This document shows positions 7,675 to 15,125 of a stretch of DNA of 28,692 bases, one piece after another. How positions within the stretch are numbered: the stretch's first letter is position 1; each line of letters starts with the position of its first letter. This DNA comes from PCC-7336 sp039817825 (GTDB taxonomy: Bacteria; Cyanobacteriota; Cyanobacteriia; Thermostichales; PCC-7336): positions 1-28,692 of the forward strand of contig JBCBVA010000041.1 of the NCBI GenBank assembly GCA_039817825.1. The letters run 5' to 3'. The notes under the pieces are model-generated. The model had not been told where the DNA came from, did no database searches, and saw nothing but the letters and a program-made list of their open reading frames with translations. The position numbers and the translations under genes were made by a program.

Positions 7675-8079
7675 ATGCGCAAGCGCGTCAGTATGATTTT
7701 CCCTCGCCACGTGGTGAATTTGCCTGTGACGTATCGTTTGGCTCGCGATTTTGATGTGGCGGCAAATATTGTTCGGGCTCGGGTCGCACCTGATGAGGTC
7801 GGAACTCTGGTTGTGGAGCTGTCGGGAGATATTGACCAGGTTGAAGCCAGCTTGGAATGGACCCGATCGCAGGGAATTAAAGTTTCGGAGAGTAGCAGCG
7901 AGATTCAGATTGACCGCGATGCTTGTGTGGATTGTGGATTGTGCACGGGAGTGTGCCCGACTGAGGCCTTACGCTTGGACGCCGAAACGTTCCGCTTGGA
8001 GTACCTGCGCAATCAATGCGTTATGTGCGAGCAATGTATTCCCACCTGCCCGGTGGATGCCCTCAGTGCGGCCCTGTGA
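7675..8079 (+). CDS. NIL-domain ferredoxin, 2x[4Fe-4S]
   Basis: A 134-residue fusion of an N-terminal NIL domain (about residues 10-75, the ligand-binding fold otherwise found at the C-terminus of the methionine ABC transporter ATPase MetN) and a bacterial-type ferredoxin with two clusters. Both cluster motifs are complete: CVDCGLCTGVCP and CVMCEQCIPTCP (C-x2-C-x2-C-x3-C-P). It is probably a cytoplasmic electron carrier. The NIL domain suggests control by, or supply to, sulfur-amino-acid metabolism, but that is inference. The start could be ATG 7675 or ATG 7693 (MIFPRHVVNL), the latter closer to the conserved domain. truB follows 87 bases downstream on the same strand. Related NIL-ferredoxins are widespread in cyanobacteria. 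Confidence 0.92.
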   Translation: MRKRVSMIFPRHVVNLPVTYRLARDFDVAANIVRARVAPDEVGTLVVELSGDIDQVEASLEWTRSQGIKVSESSSEIQIDRDACVDCGLCTGVCPTEALRLDAETFRLEYLRNQCVMCEQCIPTCPVDALSAAL

Positions 8080-8166
8080 CGGCGGTATCACCAGCCGATC
8101 GCTTCTCGCTAAATACGTCTCTCGGGCGCTATATGATGGCACGGGAGTTTGGAGTCCCGGCCCGAC

Positions 8167-9048
8167 ATGGACGGATTTCTCAATTTGAATAAGCCTGCTG
8201 GTTGGACCTCTCACGATTGCGTGGGCAAGCTGCGGCGGATTTACAACACAAGGCAGGTGGGGCATGGCGGGACTCTCGATCCGGATGCGACAGGAGTGCT
8301 ACCGGTGGCGATCGGTCGGGCAACGCGCTTCCTGCAGTTTTTATCCGGTGGGAAAGGCTATCGGGCTACGTTTGTGTTGGGGAAAACCAGTACTACAGAC
8401 GATGCGTCTGGAGAGATAACAGAGCATCGGGTGGGGGATATTGACGACGCTGCTGTCAGAGCGGTCTTGCCCCAATTTATCGGCGATATCCAGCAAATCC
8501 CCCCGGTGTACAGCGCCATTCGCCGTCAGGGCAAGCGACTGTACCAGTTGGCTCGAGAGGGAGCCACGGTTGAGTCGCTTCAGTTGCAACCCCGAGCCGT
8601 ACACATTGCCGCGATTGAGCTTATTGCCTGGCGAGGGGGAGAGTTTCCGGAAGTGGATGTCTCGATTGATTGCGGAACAGGTACGTACATTCGAGCGATC
8701 GCCCGTGATTTGGGGCAAGTATTGGGGTGTGGTGGACTGATGAGCCATTTGCAGCGCACCCGCAGTGGCCCGTTTGAGCTGGAGAGCAGCGTTACTCTAG
8801 ACGCCCTACTAGACTGCGCCAATCCTGAAGAGATGCTGCAGCCCATTGCTGCTGCGTTTGATGGCCTACCCGACATTGTTTTGGATGAACCATTGGCTCA
8901 TCGCTGGTGTTGCGGCCAAAAAATCCCCCATCCACAACCGAACAACCCAAACCTTGTCAGGGTTATAGGCGATCGCGGTTTTTTGGGGTTGGGGCAATTG
9001 CAGGATGGCTGCCTGAGACAGCGACGGGTCCTTGCCAGCCAGGGATAA
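8167..9048 (+). CDS. truB: tRNA pseudouridine(55) synthase TruB
   Basis: Converts uridine 55 in the T-loop of tRNAs to pseudouridine. The 293-residue chain shows the TruB start (GFLNLNKPAGWTSHD), the catalytic aspartate in GGTLDPDATGVLPVAIG, the YRATFVLGKTSTTDDASGE segment, PPVYSAIRRQGKRLYQLAREG, and the CGTGTYIRAIARDLG motif. The ATG at 8167 is preferred because GGAG at 8151-8154 is suitably placed and the family motif follows at once; an upstream TTG at 8149 would add six residues. The C-terminal part (about 230-293) is more divergent and may hold the small family-specific tail domain. It is a complete gene. The FKBP lipoprotein gene starts 58 bases downstream. Confidence 0.97.
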   Translation: MDGFLNLNKPAGWTSHDCVGKLRRIYNTRQVGHGGTLDPDATGVLPVAIGRATRFLQFLSGGKGYRATFVLGKTSTTDDASGEITEHRVGDIDDAAVRAVLPQFIGDIQQIPPVYSAIRRQGKRLYQLAREGATVESLQLQPRAVHIAAIELIAWRGGEFPEVDVSIDCGTGTYIRAIARDLGQVLGCGGLMSHLQRTRSGPFELESSVTLDALLDCANPEEMLQPIAAAFDGLPDIVLDEPLAHRWCCGQKIPHPQPNNPNLVRVIGDRGFLGLGQLQDGCLRQRRVLASQG

Positions 9049-9106
9049 GTCGAGAGGCGGACGAGGCTGCGTTTAGGATGGAACAGTTATTGAGGCCGAG
9101 GTCGTC

Positions 9107-9766
9107 ATGCGCCGAATCGGAATGATTCTTTCTGTGCTCGTATTGTCAGTTTTAATGGGATGCAGCTCGGCTTTACAGGCTCAAGAGGCTGAGCCGGGAG
9201 ATGTAGTCCGGGTCAACTACACGCTGACGCTATCGGACGGAACGATCGCTGATACCTCCGAAGGGCGCGCTCCGCTGGAATTTACCTTGGGGGCGGGTGA
9301 CGTGGTGCCGGGCTTCGATAACGGTGTAACTGGGTTACAGGTGGGTGAGTCGGCTGAATTTACCCTGACTCCGGCGGAGGGTTATGGCGATCCTCGTCCC
9401 GAACTGGTCATGGAGCTGCCGCGTAACCCCGAGAATGAAGACCGCGACATTTCCGTGGGGGACACGGTCTACCTGGCTGGCCCTGGCAATATTCCGGTTC
9501 CCGCGAAAATTCTGGAGCTGGATGACGAGACCGTAAAGTTGGACGCCAACCATCCACTGGCTGGTGAGGAACTGAATTTTGCTGTGGAACTGGTCGAAAT
9601 TGTTGCCGAACAAGATGCTGTCCCAGACAATTCCGCTCCCGTAGATGTTGAGTCCACAGAGACCTCCTCCGAGGATGCTCCTGGTGCGGTCGATAATGAC
9701 AGTGATTTGACCGGTGGAGATACAGAGGAATTGCCTGCGGACGAATCTGCCGGGAGTGAGCCTTAG
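9107..9766 (+). CDS. FKBP-type peptidyl-prolyl isomerase lipoprotein
   Basis: Predicted folding catalyst anchored in a membrane by a lipid. Residues 1-19 are a lipoprotein signal peptide with lipobox LMGC (Cys19). An FKBP domain of the SlyD-like type follows (about 30-165): VRVNYTLTLSDGTIADTS, APLEFTLGAGDVVPGFDNGV, LQVGESAEFTLTPAEGYGDPRPELV. The insert-in-flap region (about 105-145) lacks the histidine-rich tail of SlyD. The last 50 residues are a strongly acidic, Ser/Thr/Glu/Asp-rich tail (for example DNDSDLTGGDTEELPADESA) with no predicted fold. The ATG at 9107 gives a proper signal peptide. It ends shortly before a long hairpin and converges with the DUF4349 gene. Confidence 0.92.
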   Translation: MRRIGMILSVLVLSVLMGCSSALQAQEAEPGDVVRVNYTLTLSDGTIADTSEGRAPLEFTLGAGDVVPGFDNGVTGLQVGESAEFTLTPAEGYGDPRPELVMELPRNPENEDRDISVGDTVYLAGPGNIPVPAKILELDDETVKLDANHPLAGEELNFAVELVEIVAEQDAVPDNSAPVDVESTETSSEDAPGAVDNDSDLTGGDTEELPADESAGSEP

Positions 9767-9822
9767 TAATTAGTCAAACTCGCATTGACACCCACTAGAG
9801 TCTAAGCTTGTGCTCTTACTTT

Positions 9823-9858
9823 GGGCGGGCGATTGCTCTGAGCAGCGATCGCCCGCCC
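9823..9858. terminator. Hairpin between convergent genes
   Basis: A 15-base-pair stem, GGGCGGGCGATTGCT (9823-9837) with AGCGATCGCCCGCCC (9844-9858) and a six-base loop, lies between the 3' ends of the FKBP gene (plus) and the DUF4349 gene (minus). It is well placed for bidirectional termination. There is no U-run on either side, so it is not a classical intrinsic terminator. The right arm contains a HIP1 octamer. Confidence 0.55.
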
Positions 9859-9888
9859 CTAATTGATGAATGATTTGTCCTACACCCG

Positions 9889-10860
9889 TTAGCTTTCTAC
9901 AGGTTCTTGGCGAGAACGACGTCGCCACCGCTTGAGTTGCACCACTGTGACGGTGGTACCTACCCCGATTGCAATCCAGAAGGGACTGTACACGACCACC
10001 CAGATGCCTCCTTCCATAATGCTTACCATGAGGACACCCAAAGAATGGGTGGATTGCTGCCAGGCATTTTTCAGTTGTGTAGACAACGATCGCTCATTGG
10101 GAACGGCGGCCAGGGCGGTCTCAAGCTGCACGGTGATGTGGGAGTACGTGACGCGAGTTTGCAGGTAGCTCAACTGGGCTTCGGTCTGCTCGATTTGGGA
10201 GCGAATGTTGCTCAGTTCCCGAGACACTTCTAGAGCATCGCTCAGGCGGCCCGAACGCTCGAATAGGGCCAGAACGGTTTCTTCCCCCCGACGCAAGTTT
10301 CTCAAGCGGGCTTCGTAGTCAACGATTTGGGATGATACGTCTTCAGCGGTAATGCTTTGGGAGCTGACTTGGCCGATCGCATTCAGGGATTCGACGGTGG
10401 CATCTAACTGAGCTTGCGGGACCCGTAATTGAAGATGGGCCGAGTGGCGATCGCCCTCGCGAATGGGAGTGGATTCGCGTAATGACAGAATTTCTCCGTC
10501 GTGCTGACTCAACAGATCGCTGACTCGATCCAACGTCACATCCAAGGAATCTACCACTACAGTCATCTGTGCCGTGCGGATGAGTTGAGGGCGGTTAGGG
10601 GCGACGTTAGAACTGGTGGAGATTGCTTCGGCTTCAGCAAGTGCGCCAGCGAAGTCATCGGTTGGTGCGAACGATCGCGATTGACTGATGCCGTCTAAAC
10701 CGACAAGCGGCTGCGAATAGAGGGCATCCGCTTCCCCTGGAGCTGTTTCGGAGAGCTGGGCGCAGCCCACAAGCAATGCCGTCCCCGCTAGTGCGGCCAG
10801 TCCGATCGTTTTGATGGGACCTAAAGGACTTAAAGATTTGATGGATTGCAGGCGATTCAT
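9889..10860 (-). CDS. DUF4349 membrane lipoprotein
   Basis: A 323-residue DUF4349-family envelope protein of unknown biochemical function. It has a lipoprotein signal with lipobox ALLVGC (Cys33), a Ser/Ala-rich linker, and the DUF4349 core from about residue 92 (RPQLIRTAQMTVVVDSLD). The core includes the conserved SQSITAEDVSSQIVDYEARLRNLR segment, a coiled-coil hairpin (EVSRELSNIRSQIEQTEAQL) and the beta strand TRVTYSHITVQLE. A single transmembrane helix near the C-terminus (about 285-309) is followed by a basic tail (KRWRRRSRQ), consistent with a cytoplasmic end. This family arrangement is typical. It diverges from the TMEM14 gene across about 250 bases of non-coding DNA. Confidence 0.9.
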   Translation of the reverse strand: MNRLQSIKSLSPLGPIKTIGLAALAGTALLVGCAQLSETAPGEADALYSQPLVGLDGISQSRSFAPTDDFAGALAEAEAISTSSNVAPNRPQLIRTAQMTVVVDSLDVTLDRVSDLLSQHDGEILSLRESTPIREGDRHSAHLQLRVPQAQLDATVESLNAIGQVSSQSITAEDVSSQIVDYEARLRNLRRGEETVLALFERSGRLSDALEVSRELSNIRSQIEQTEAQLSYLQTRVTYSHITVQLETALAAVPNERSLSTQLKNAWQQSTHSLGVLMVSIMEGGIWVVVYSPFWIAIGVGTTVTVVQLKRWRRRSRQEPVES

Positions 10861-11111
10861 CGCTCAACTCCTATCGTTCGAGTGCGCAACCCTACTGTGG
10901 CGGACTTTTTCGGTCAATGAGTCTCGGTTTCGAATTCAGAAACGTAGCCCCAAGAAGCGGCCGACAACTCTTTGCGATAGTGCGTGCCATTTTAGTTAGG
11001 ACAAAGGCTTCTATACAACGTCAGGGAGGGACATTTCAGCCAGACCTCGCTACTGACGCTACCATCAGCTCAGTTCCGCGTTGCCATCTCAGTTTTTGAG
11101 GGTTCTCCACG

Positions 11112-11432
11112 ATGACATCTATCCCCTTCTCCAGCCTCATTCTTGTCTATGCCGCATTTGTGGCAATTGGGGGAGGGATTGGATTTCTCAAGAGCCAAAG
11201 CAAGGTCTCCTTGTTCAGCGGGTTGGGGAGTGCTGCCTTGTTGTTGGTGGCCTACATTGTCAGTCGAGGCAGCTCTACTGGAGGATTGGCGATCGCGTTG
11301 GGGTGTGCGATTGCGTTGTGTGCGGTCTTTCTGATGCGCTTGAAGAAGACGGGCAAATTTATGCCAGCAGGTTTGATGGGGATTGTTAGTGCGATCGCTG
11401 CTATCGTTTTTGCCTTGGGGTTGATGGGCTAG
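11112..11432 (+). CDS. TMEM14-family small membrane protein
   Basis: A 106-residue protein with four hydrophobic segments (about 8-25, 33-50, 56-73 and 87-105), joined by short glycine-rich turns (AIGGGIGFLKSQS, AGLMGIVSA). This matches the TMEM14/UPF0136 family, whose plastid members (FAX proteins) take part in fatty acid export. The cyanobacterial function is not established; a lipid-related role is inference from the plant homologues. The ATG at 11112 is the likely start, with a weak TTGAGGG upstream. It converges with the sugar kinase gene, only 27 bases apart, and I see no hairpin between them. Confidence 0.88.
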   Translation: MTSIPFSSLILVYAAFVAIGGGIGFLKSQSKVSLFSGLGSAALLLVAYIVSRGSSTGGLAIALGCAIALCAVFLMRLKKTGKFMPAGLMGIVSAIAAIVFALGLMG

Positions 11433-11459
11433 CAGAGCCCCTCGAGATTCTCCGCGCTG

Positions 11460-12353
11460 TTACTGCCAAGTTGCAGAAAATGCTTCGTAGAAACTGCGAT
11501 TGTCTGACGTTGCCCCTCGAATGCCAACAACTGCATTGGCAAATTCTTGGGCTCGCTGCATCGATACAGTCAGTGGCCACCCGCGCGCCATCCCCAACAG
11601 CAGCACGCTACTAAACGCATCGCCAGCCCCCACCGTATCCACAACATCCAACGTTAGAGAGGGGACTTGTTCGATGCGCGTGCCATCGGTAGACACGGCG
11701 ATCGCCCCCAATCCTCCACGGGTGACGATCAGGGTTTCTAACGGCAAGGCATTTAGCAAGTGAGTGATGCGATCGTCGAGCGAGTCCCCATCAGGAACAA
11801 TGTCCCGCAATTCTTGCTCGCTCACCTTCAAGCAACTGGCTCGACTCAGCCATTTATCAACTAATTCAGGTGTCCACCACGGCGCTCTCAAATTCGCATC
11901 CACGAAAATAGTGGGCTGGGGAGTTTCTACCACTATGCGGCTGTAAATGGTTTCGAGGGATTGCTCCGACTCGAAGTTCCGCACCCCCAAGGTGCCGTGA
12001 TAGAGGATGCATTCGGGGGGGAATGGCGGCAATTGTTGAGCATCAACAAAGTCGAAGGCGCGATCGGGCCGAATGGTGTAGCTGGGTTCGCTGCCATTCA
12101 GTTCCACGTCCACCACACCGGTTAAGCGCTGGCTACCCAGTTGCAACCCAGAGGTATCCATTCCCCATTCCGTCATGGCATGGCGAACTTTGGCTCCAAA
12201 GTCATCGGCTCCAACTCGGGAGATAAACAATGGCGACAGACCGAACGCCTGTAGGTTCCAGGCGACGTTGAATGGGGCTCCCCCGAGGACATGTCGGCCA
12301 TCGGGAAAGCAGTCAAACAGCACCTCGCCAAACACGAGCAGACGGTCAGTCAT
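11460..12353 (-). CDS. PfkB-family carbohydrate kinase (fructokinase-like)
   Basis: Phosphorylates a sugar using ATP. The 297-residue chain has the PfkB N-terminal signature (LVFGEVLFDCFPDG, LGGAPFNVAWNL) and the C-terminal anion-hole signature DTVGAGDAFSSVLL with the catalytic Asp in GAGD. The NVAWNL and VDANLRAPWW motifs are typical of fructokinases, so fructose is the likeliest substrate. The ATG at 12353 (MTDRLLVFGEV) is preceded by GAGG, a suitable ribosome site; a longer frame to 12407 adds 18 low-quality residues. It lies 84 bases downstream of the sucrose-phosphate-phosphatase-like gene on the same strand, suggesting one operon that handles sucrose or a related fructosyl sugar. Confidence 0.93.
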   Translation of the reverse strand: MTDRLLVFGEVLFDCFPDGRHVLGGAPFNVAWNLQAFGLSPLFISRVGADDFGAKVRHAMTEWGMDTSGLQLGSQRLTGVVDVELNGSEPSYTIRPDRAFDFVDAQQLPPFPPECILYHGTLGVRNFESEQSLETIYSRIVVETPQPTIFVDANLRAPWWTPELVDKWLSRASCLKVSEQELRDIVPDGDSLDDRITHLLNALPLETLIVTRGGLGAIAVSTDGTRIEQVPSLTLDVVDTVGAGDAFSSVLLLGMARGWPLTVSMQRAQEFANAVVGIRGATSDNRSFYEAFSATWQ

Positions 12354-12375
12354 AAGCCTCGATCGCGATCTAGTC

Positions 12376-12418
12376 GATCCCTCCCGATTGTCATTCCCGG
12401 TTGTCAATGTGAGGGATC
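12376..12418. other. Hairpin between phosphatase and kinase genes
   Basis: Inverted repeat GATCCCTC (12376-12383) with GAGGGATC (12411-12418), extended after a small internal loop by ATTG/CAAT. It occupies the 84-base gap between the two same-strand genes. It could be an attenuator or mRNA-processing hairpin; no U-run follows. Confidence 0.4.
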
Positions 12419-12437
12419 GTTAAGCCTGACAAAGCCT

Positions 12438-13274
12438 CTAGGAGAGGGCCTCTGGGAAGAAGTAAGCCACACCCTCTATGATGCCAGCGCTGTAGTTTCC
12501 ATTCATCCCCAATTGTCCCCCTCGGGCAATATAGAGGGTTTCAAGATTGCGGCTTTCGCGCGCCCGTCGGTAAGCGAGTTGCTTCACTTCAGCTCCGGCA
12601 TTGGCCACTAGGACAGCCGGGATAGCGCTGGCCATGACAGCGGTGTCGTTAGCGCTGACTCCGGCAAACAGGGTGCGATCGCGGTTGAACTTGTAGCGGT
12701 CGATCAGAAATTCTAGGGCCAGACGCTTATCGGCGTTGGCGGGCAGGATGTCTACCAGTCCTAGCTTCTGATGCTCGTCGGTGCTCCAAATGACTTTGGC
12801 TTGCACTTCTTCCCATTTCAGCCGGGTTTTTAGCTTCACCATCAGGGTGGTGCTGTTGACTTCGCCAGGTACGTAATAGCTCAGCTTGTACAGTCCTTGT
12901 TTGGCTGGCTCCTGCAGTTCTAGGCAGTCTAGGTCATCGAACAGCCCGTCCAGCTCGCTCCAGCGGTCTTTGCTGCAGTAGTTGGCGCTTTGGCGATCCC
13001 ACTCTTCCAGGCGGGTCCATTCGCCATCGCTGTGGGTGAAGATGCTGGCTCCGACATCGGCGATCGCGTAGTTGGGTGCGGGCAAGTCGTAGTTGGAGAT
13101 CGCTTGCTGGATAGAGTCTAAATCTCGACCGGTGACGTAAGCCAGCGAGACATCGGGACGGTTCACGAGTTGCTGAAACAGCTCCCGCGCATTGGAAGAC
13201 TCCTCGGCAGCACCGTTAGGGATCAGGGTGCGATCTAAATCGGTGCATATCAAAAGCTTTTGCTTCGGCTTCAT
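12438..13274 (-). CDS. HAD-IIB phosphatase, sucrose-phosphate-phosphatase-like
   Basis: Resembles sucrose-6-phosphate phosphatase and mannosylfructose-phosphate phosphatase of the HAD superfamily (subclass IIB). The 278-residue chain has motif I TDLDRTLI (nucleophile Asp12, acid/base Asp14), motif II YVTGRD (Thr48), motif III lysine in ANADKRLALEFL (Lys183), and motif IV region GVSAND (205-210). In family members motif IV is normally GDSGND-like, with two magnesium-binding aspartates. Here the first is Val206 (codon GTC, one base from GAC), while Asp210 remains. Activity may therefore be reduced, or a sequencing error may be present. The cap region includes KLSYYVPGEVN. The fructokinase-like gene downstream supports a sucrose-type pathway, but no sugar-phosphate synthase is in the window. 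Confidence 0.88.
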   Translation of the reverse strand: MKPKQKLLICTDLDRTLIPNGAAEESSNARELFQQLVNRPDVSLAYVTGRDLDSIQQAISNYDLPAPNYAIADVGASIFTHSDGEWTRLEEWDRQSANYCSKDRWSELDGLFDDLDCLELQEPAKQGLYKLSYYVPGEVNSTTLMVKLKTRLKWEEVQAKVIWSTDEHQKLGLVDILPANADKRLALEFLIDRYKFNRDRTLFAGVSANDTAVMASAIPAVLVANAGAEVKQLAYRRARESRNLETLYIARGGQLGMNGNYSAGIIEGVAYFFPEALS

Positions 13275-13691
13275 CTCGCTGCATCCATCGTTTTTGGGAT
13301 TCTAGCAGGGAGGCATTGAGCGCTATTGGAGCTGGGGAGAGGTGGCTATTGGCTTGTCTTGCTTGGATGTTTGGGTGCTTTCACTATGCCTGCAATGGCA
13401 GTGGAAGTACCGGGATGTAAGGGGCGATCGGATTGCGTTTTGGGGGCTGGCGATCGCATAGGGACACAGGGCTTACAGACACGATTCGCAAGAAGAGCGG
13501 CTTCAGCATAGAAGCCGTAACTCGCGAACGCTTAATGAAGATGTAATGGTCATTGTTAACTATGAGACAAGTGCTCTACTGATCCGATCCTTAGGTGGTT
13601 GGTGGCCGACGCCAATTTTCGGTCAGCAAATTGGGGACGCGATCGAATTCCCAATGTTGGAAGCCGTGTTGTGAAAAGCGGGCTACCACTG
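13275..13691. other. Intergenic region with possible small secreted peptide ORF
   Basis: About 417 bases between the phosphatase start and the end of speB. The plus strand holds a 61-codon frame (TTG at 13326 to stop 13511). Its product has a hydrophobic stretch and AMA cleavage-like site followed by a short Cys-containing tail, but it lacks a ribosome site and a good start. A short perfect stem (CGGCTTC / GAAGCCG, 13498-13517) overlaps its stop. I do not annotate it as a gene. Confidence 0.45.
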
Positions 13692-14588
13692 TTATTGAGC
13701 CATGCTGATATTAACGCTCGCTCCCATAAACTTGTAAACCAACTGCGCCATTGCAAACTCATAGGCATGAAACCCTGCGATCGGCGCAAATTCCATCACA
13801 TCGAATCCGACAACTCGCCGCTGACTCACCACAGAATCAAACAGTGCTAGCGTCTGGTACCACCCCAAGCCACCCGGCACGGGCGTCCCGGTGGAGGGAA
13901 ACACCGACGGGTCCATGCCATCCGTATCTAGAGTAAAAAACACACTGGCTGGAAATTCCTTCGGCAACTCAAACGACGTAATGTTCTGTGGAACCAACAC
14001 ATCCGCATCTAAATACCCAATATCAAACTGCTGGCGATAGTCAATTTCCTCTACCGAAATCGCCCGCACCCCCAACTGAAACAGCGGCACCCCCAAATCC
14101 ACAATCCGCTTCATCACCGACGCATGGCTATACGGATTACCCTCGTATGCCTCCCGCAAATCCCCATGGGCGTCTATCTGCACGACTCCAATATCCGTTA
14201 TCCCTGCGGCTAGCAGTCCCTTAATGACGCCGTACGTCACCGTGTGCTCTCCTCCCAACACCACCGGAAACCCACCCATCTCCACAATGGCCTGCGTCGC
14301 CGCTGCAATCCTATCCACCACATCCGCTGCATCCCCCGCCACATCCACCGGAGCGTGTGTGTAAATGCCCTTCTCTAGCGGAATCCCTCGTCCATCCCAA
14401 GCTTCCAACTGCCAAGACGCTTCCAGAATCGCCTTTGGCCCCAGTCTCGTTCCGCCGCCATACGACACTGACGCTTCCATCGGTACCGGCAACACATGAA
14501 ATAGTGCGTCCTTCGGCTGTGGATGCGTTAATTCCGAGCCCAAAAACACCGGATACCCTGGGGCGGCCCACTGGTGAAACTCATCCAC
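13692..14588 (-). CDS. speB: Agmatinase (ureohydrolase family)
   Basis: Hydrolyses agmatine to putrescine and urea, or a related guanidino substrate, using two manganese ions. The 298-residue chain has the three ureohydrolase signatures: GGEHTVTYG, DAHGDLREAYEGNPYSHAS and FFTLDTDGMDPSVFPSTGTPVPGG. These supply the His and Asp metal ligands. The substrate-binding YGGGTRLGPKAIL segment is also present. The start is GTG at 14588, with GAGG eight bases upstream; no ATG occurs between it and the upstream in-frame stop. Related cyanobacterial proteins include arginases and guanidine hydrolases (GdmH-like), so the exact substrate is not certain. The gene stands alone on the minus strand between khpA and the phosphatase. 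Confidence 0.9.
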   Translation of the reverse strand: MDEFHQWAAPGYPVFLGSELTHPQPKDALFHVLPVPMEASVSYGGGTRLGPKAILEASWQLEAWDGRGIPLEKGIYTHAPVDVAGDAADVVDRIAAATQAIVEMGGFPVVLGGEHTVTYGVIKGLLAAGITDIGVVQIDAHGDLREAYEGNPYSHASVMKRIVDLGVPLFQLGVRAISVEEIDYRQQFDIGYLDADVLVPQNITSFELPKEFPASVFFTLDTDGMDPSVFPSTGTPVPGGLGWYQTLALFDSVVSQRRVVGFDVMEFAPIAGFHAYEFAMAQLVYKFMGASVNISMAQ

Positions 14589-14737
14589 AATCCAATCCTC
14601 AATTAAACCAGTTGTATAGCGTTTGCCATTTCATTTAGGGCGAAGGTTTCTAGGCACAATCAGAGATGAACGTAGCCGAAATGTACACCGTGGTATGGCT
14701 ACTGCTATATAGCGATCGCGAACAGCGAAGTCGGTCC

Positions 14738-14778
14738 CGCAAAACAAAATAAATCCCCCAAGCAATCGCCCGAGGGAT
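14738..14778 (-). terminator. Intrinsic terminator of rpsP-khpA
   Basis: On the minus strand, ATCCCTCGGG (14778-14769) pairs with CTTGGGGGAT (14762-14753) across a six-base loop, with three G-U pairs. It is followed by a T-rich tract (TTATTTTGTTTTG). It lies about 27 bases after the khpA stop, the expected place for the end of the rpsP-khpA transcript. Confidence 0.8.
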
Positions 14779-14804
14779 ATAAATGCTAGCAATAATGCCG
14801 TCTG

Positions 14805-15086
14805 CTAGTGCTTGCGGATGGGTCGTTCTCCAGAGTGGGAGCGATCGCCCGCATCCAACTGCACGCTGTGGCCAGCAATCTGAGCCGAAGCCCTCAGCAC
14901 TTGGCGTACTGCTTTGATCGTTCTGCCACCGCGACCGAAAATCCGGCCCTTATTCACCCCATCGAACGACACTCGCAGTAGGACTTTCTGACCCCCACGG
15001 GTGGTTTCGCAATCGATGGAGAGACTGCCTCCCTCATCCAGCAATGGTTCGAGCAACAGGCGGGTTAACCCAACATAATCGGGCAT
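14805..15086 (-). CDS. khpA: KH-domain RNA-binding protein KhpA
   Basis: A 93-residue single KH domain protein that binds RNA. The GxxG loop is clear (IFGRGGRTIKAVRQVL, about residues 49-64), preceded by VLLRVSFDGVNKG. It matches the KhpA family, which sits next to rpsP in many bacteria, and it is 39 bases downstream of rpsP here. In other bacteria KhpA partners KhpB/Jag; a role in ribosome-associated RNA metabolism is inferred from context. The last 15 residues (DRSHSGERPIRKH) extend beyond the domain and are basic. A strong terminator follows. ATG at 15086. Confidence 0.93.
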   Translation of the reverse strand: MPDYVGLTRLLLEPLLDEGGSLSIDCETTRGGQKVLLRVSFDGVNKGRIFGRGGRTIKAVRQVLRASAQIAGHSVQLDAGDRSHSGERPIRKH

Positions 15087-15125
15087 AAGAACACCTACGC
15101 AGACGGTGAGCTAATAATAGCGACC

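Noticed and set aside
7472..7696. Reading frame across the heptamer repeats
   Set aside because: Its product is a translation of tandem repeats (KTKDQGRRTKDQG) and the frame ends in the start of the ferredoxin gene.
13326..13511. 61-codon frame with a signal-peptide-like start
   Set aside because: TTG start without a ribosome site, short and unrecognised; kept only as a note in the intergenic entry.
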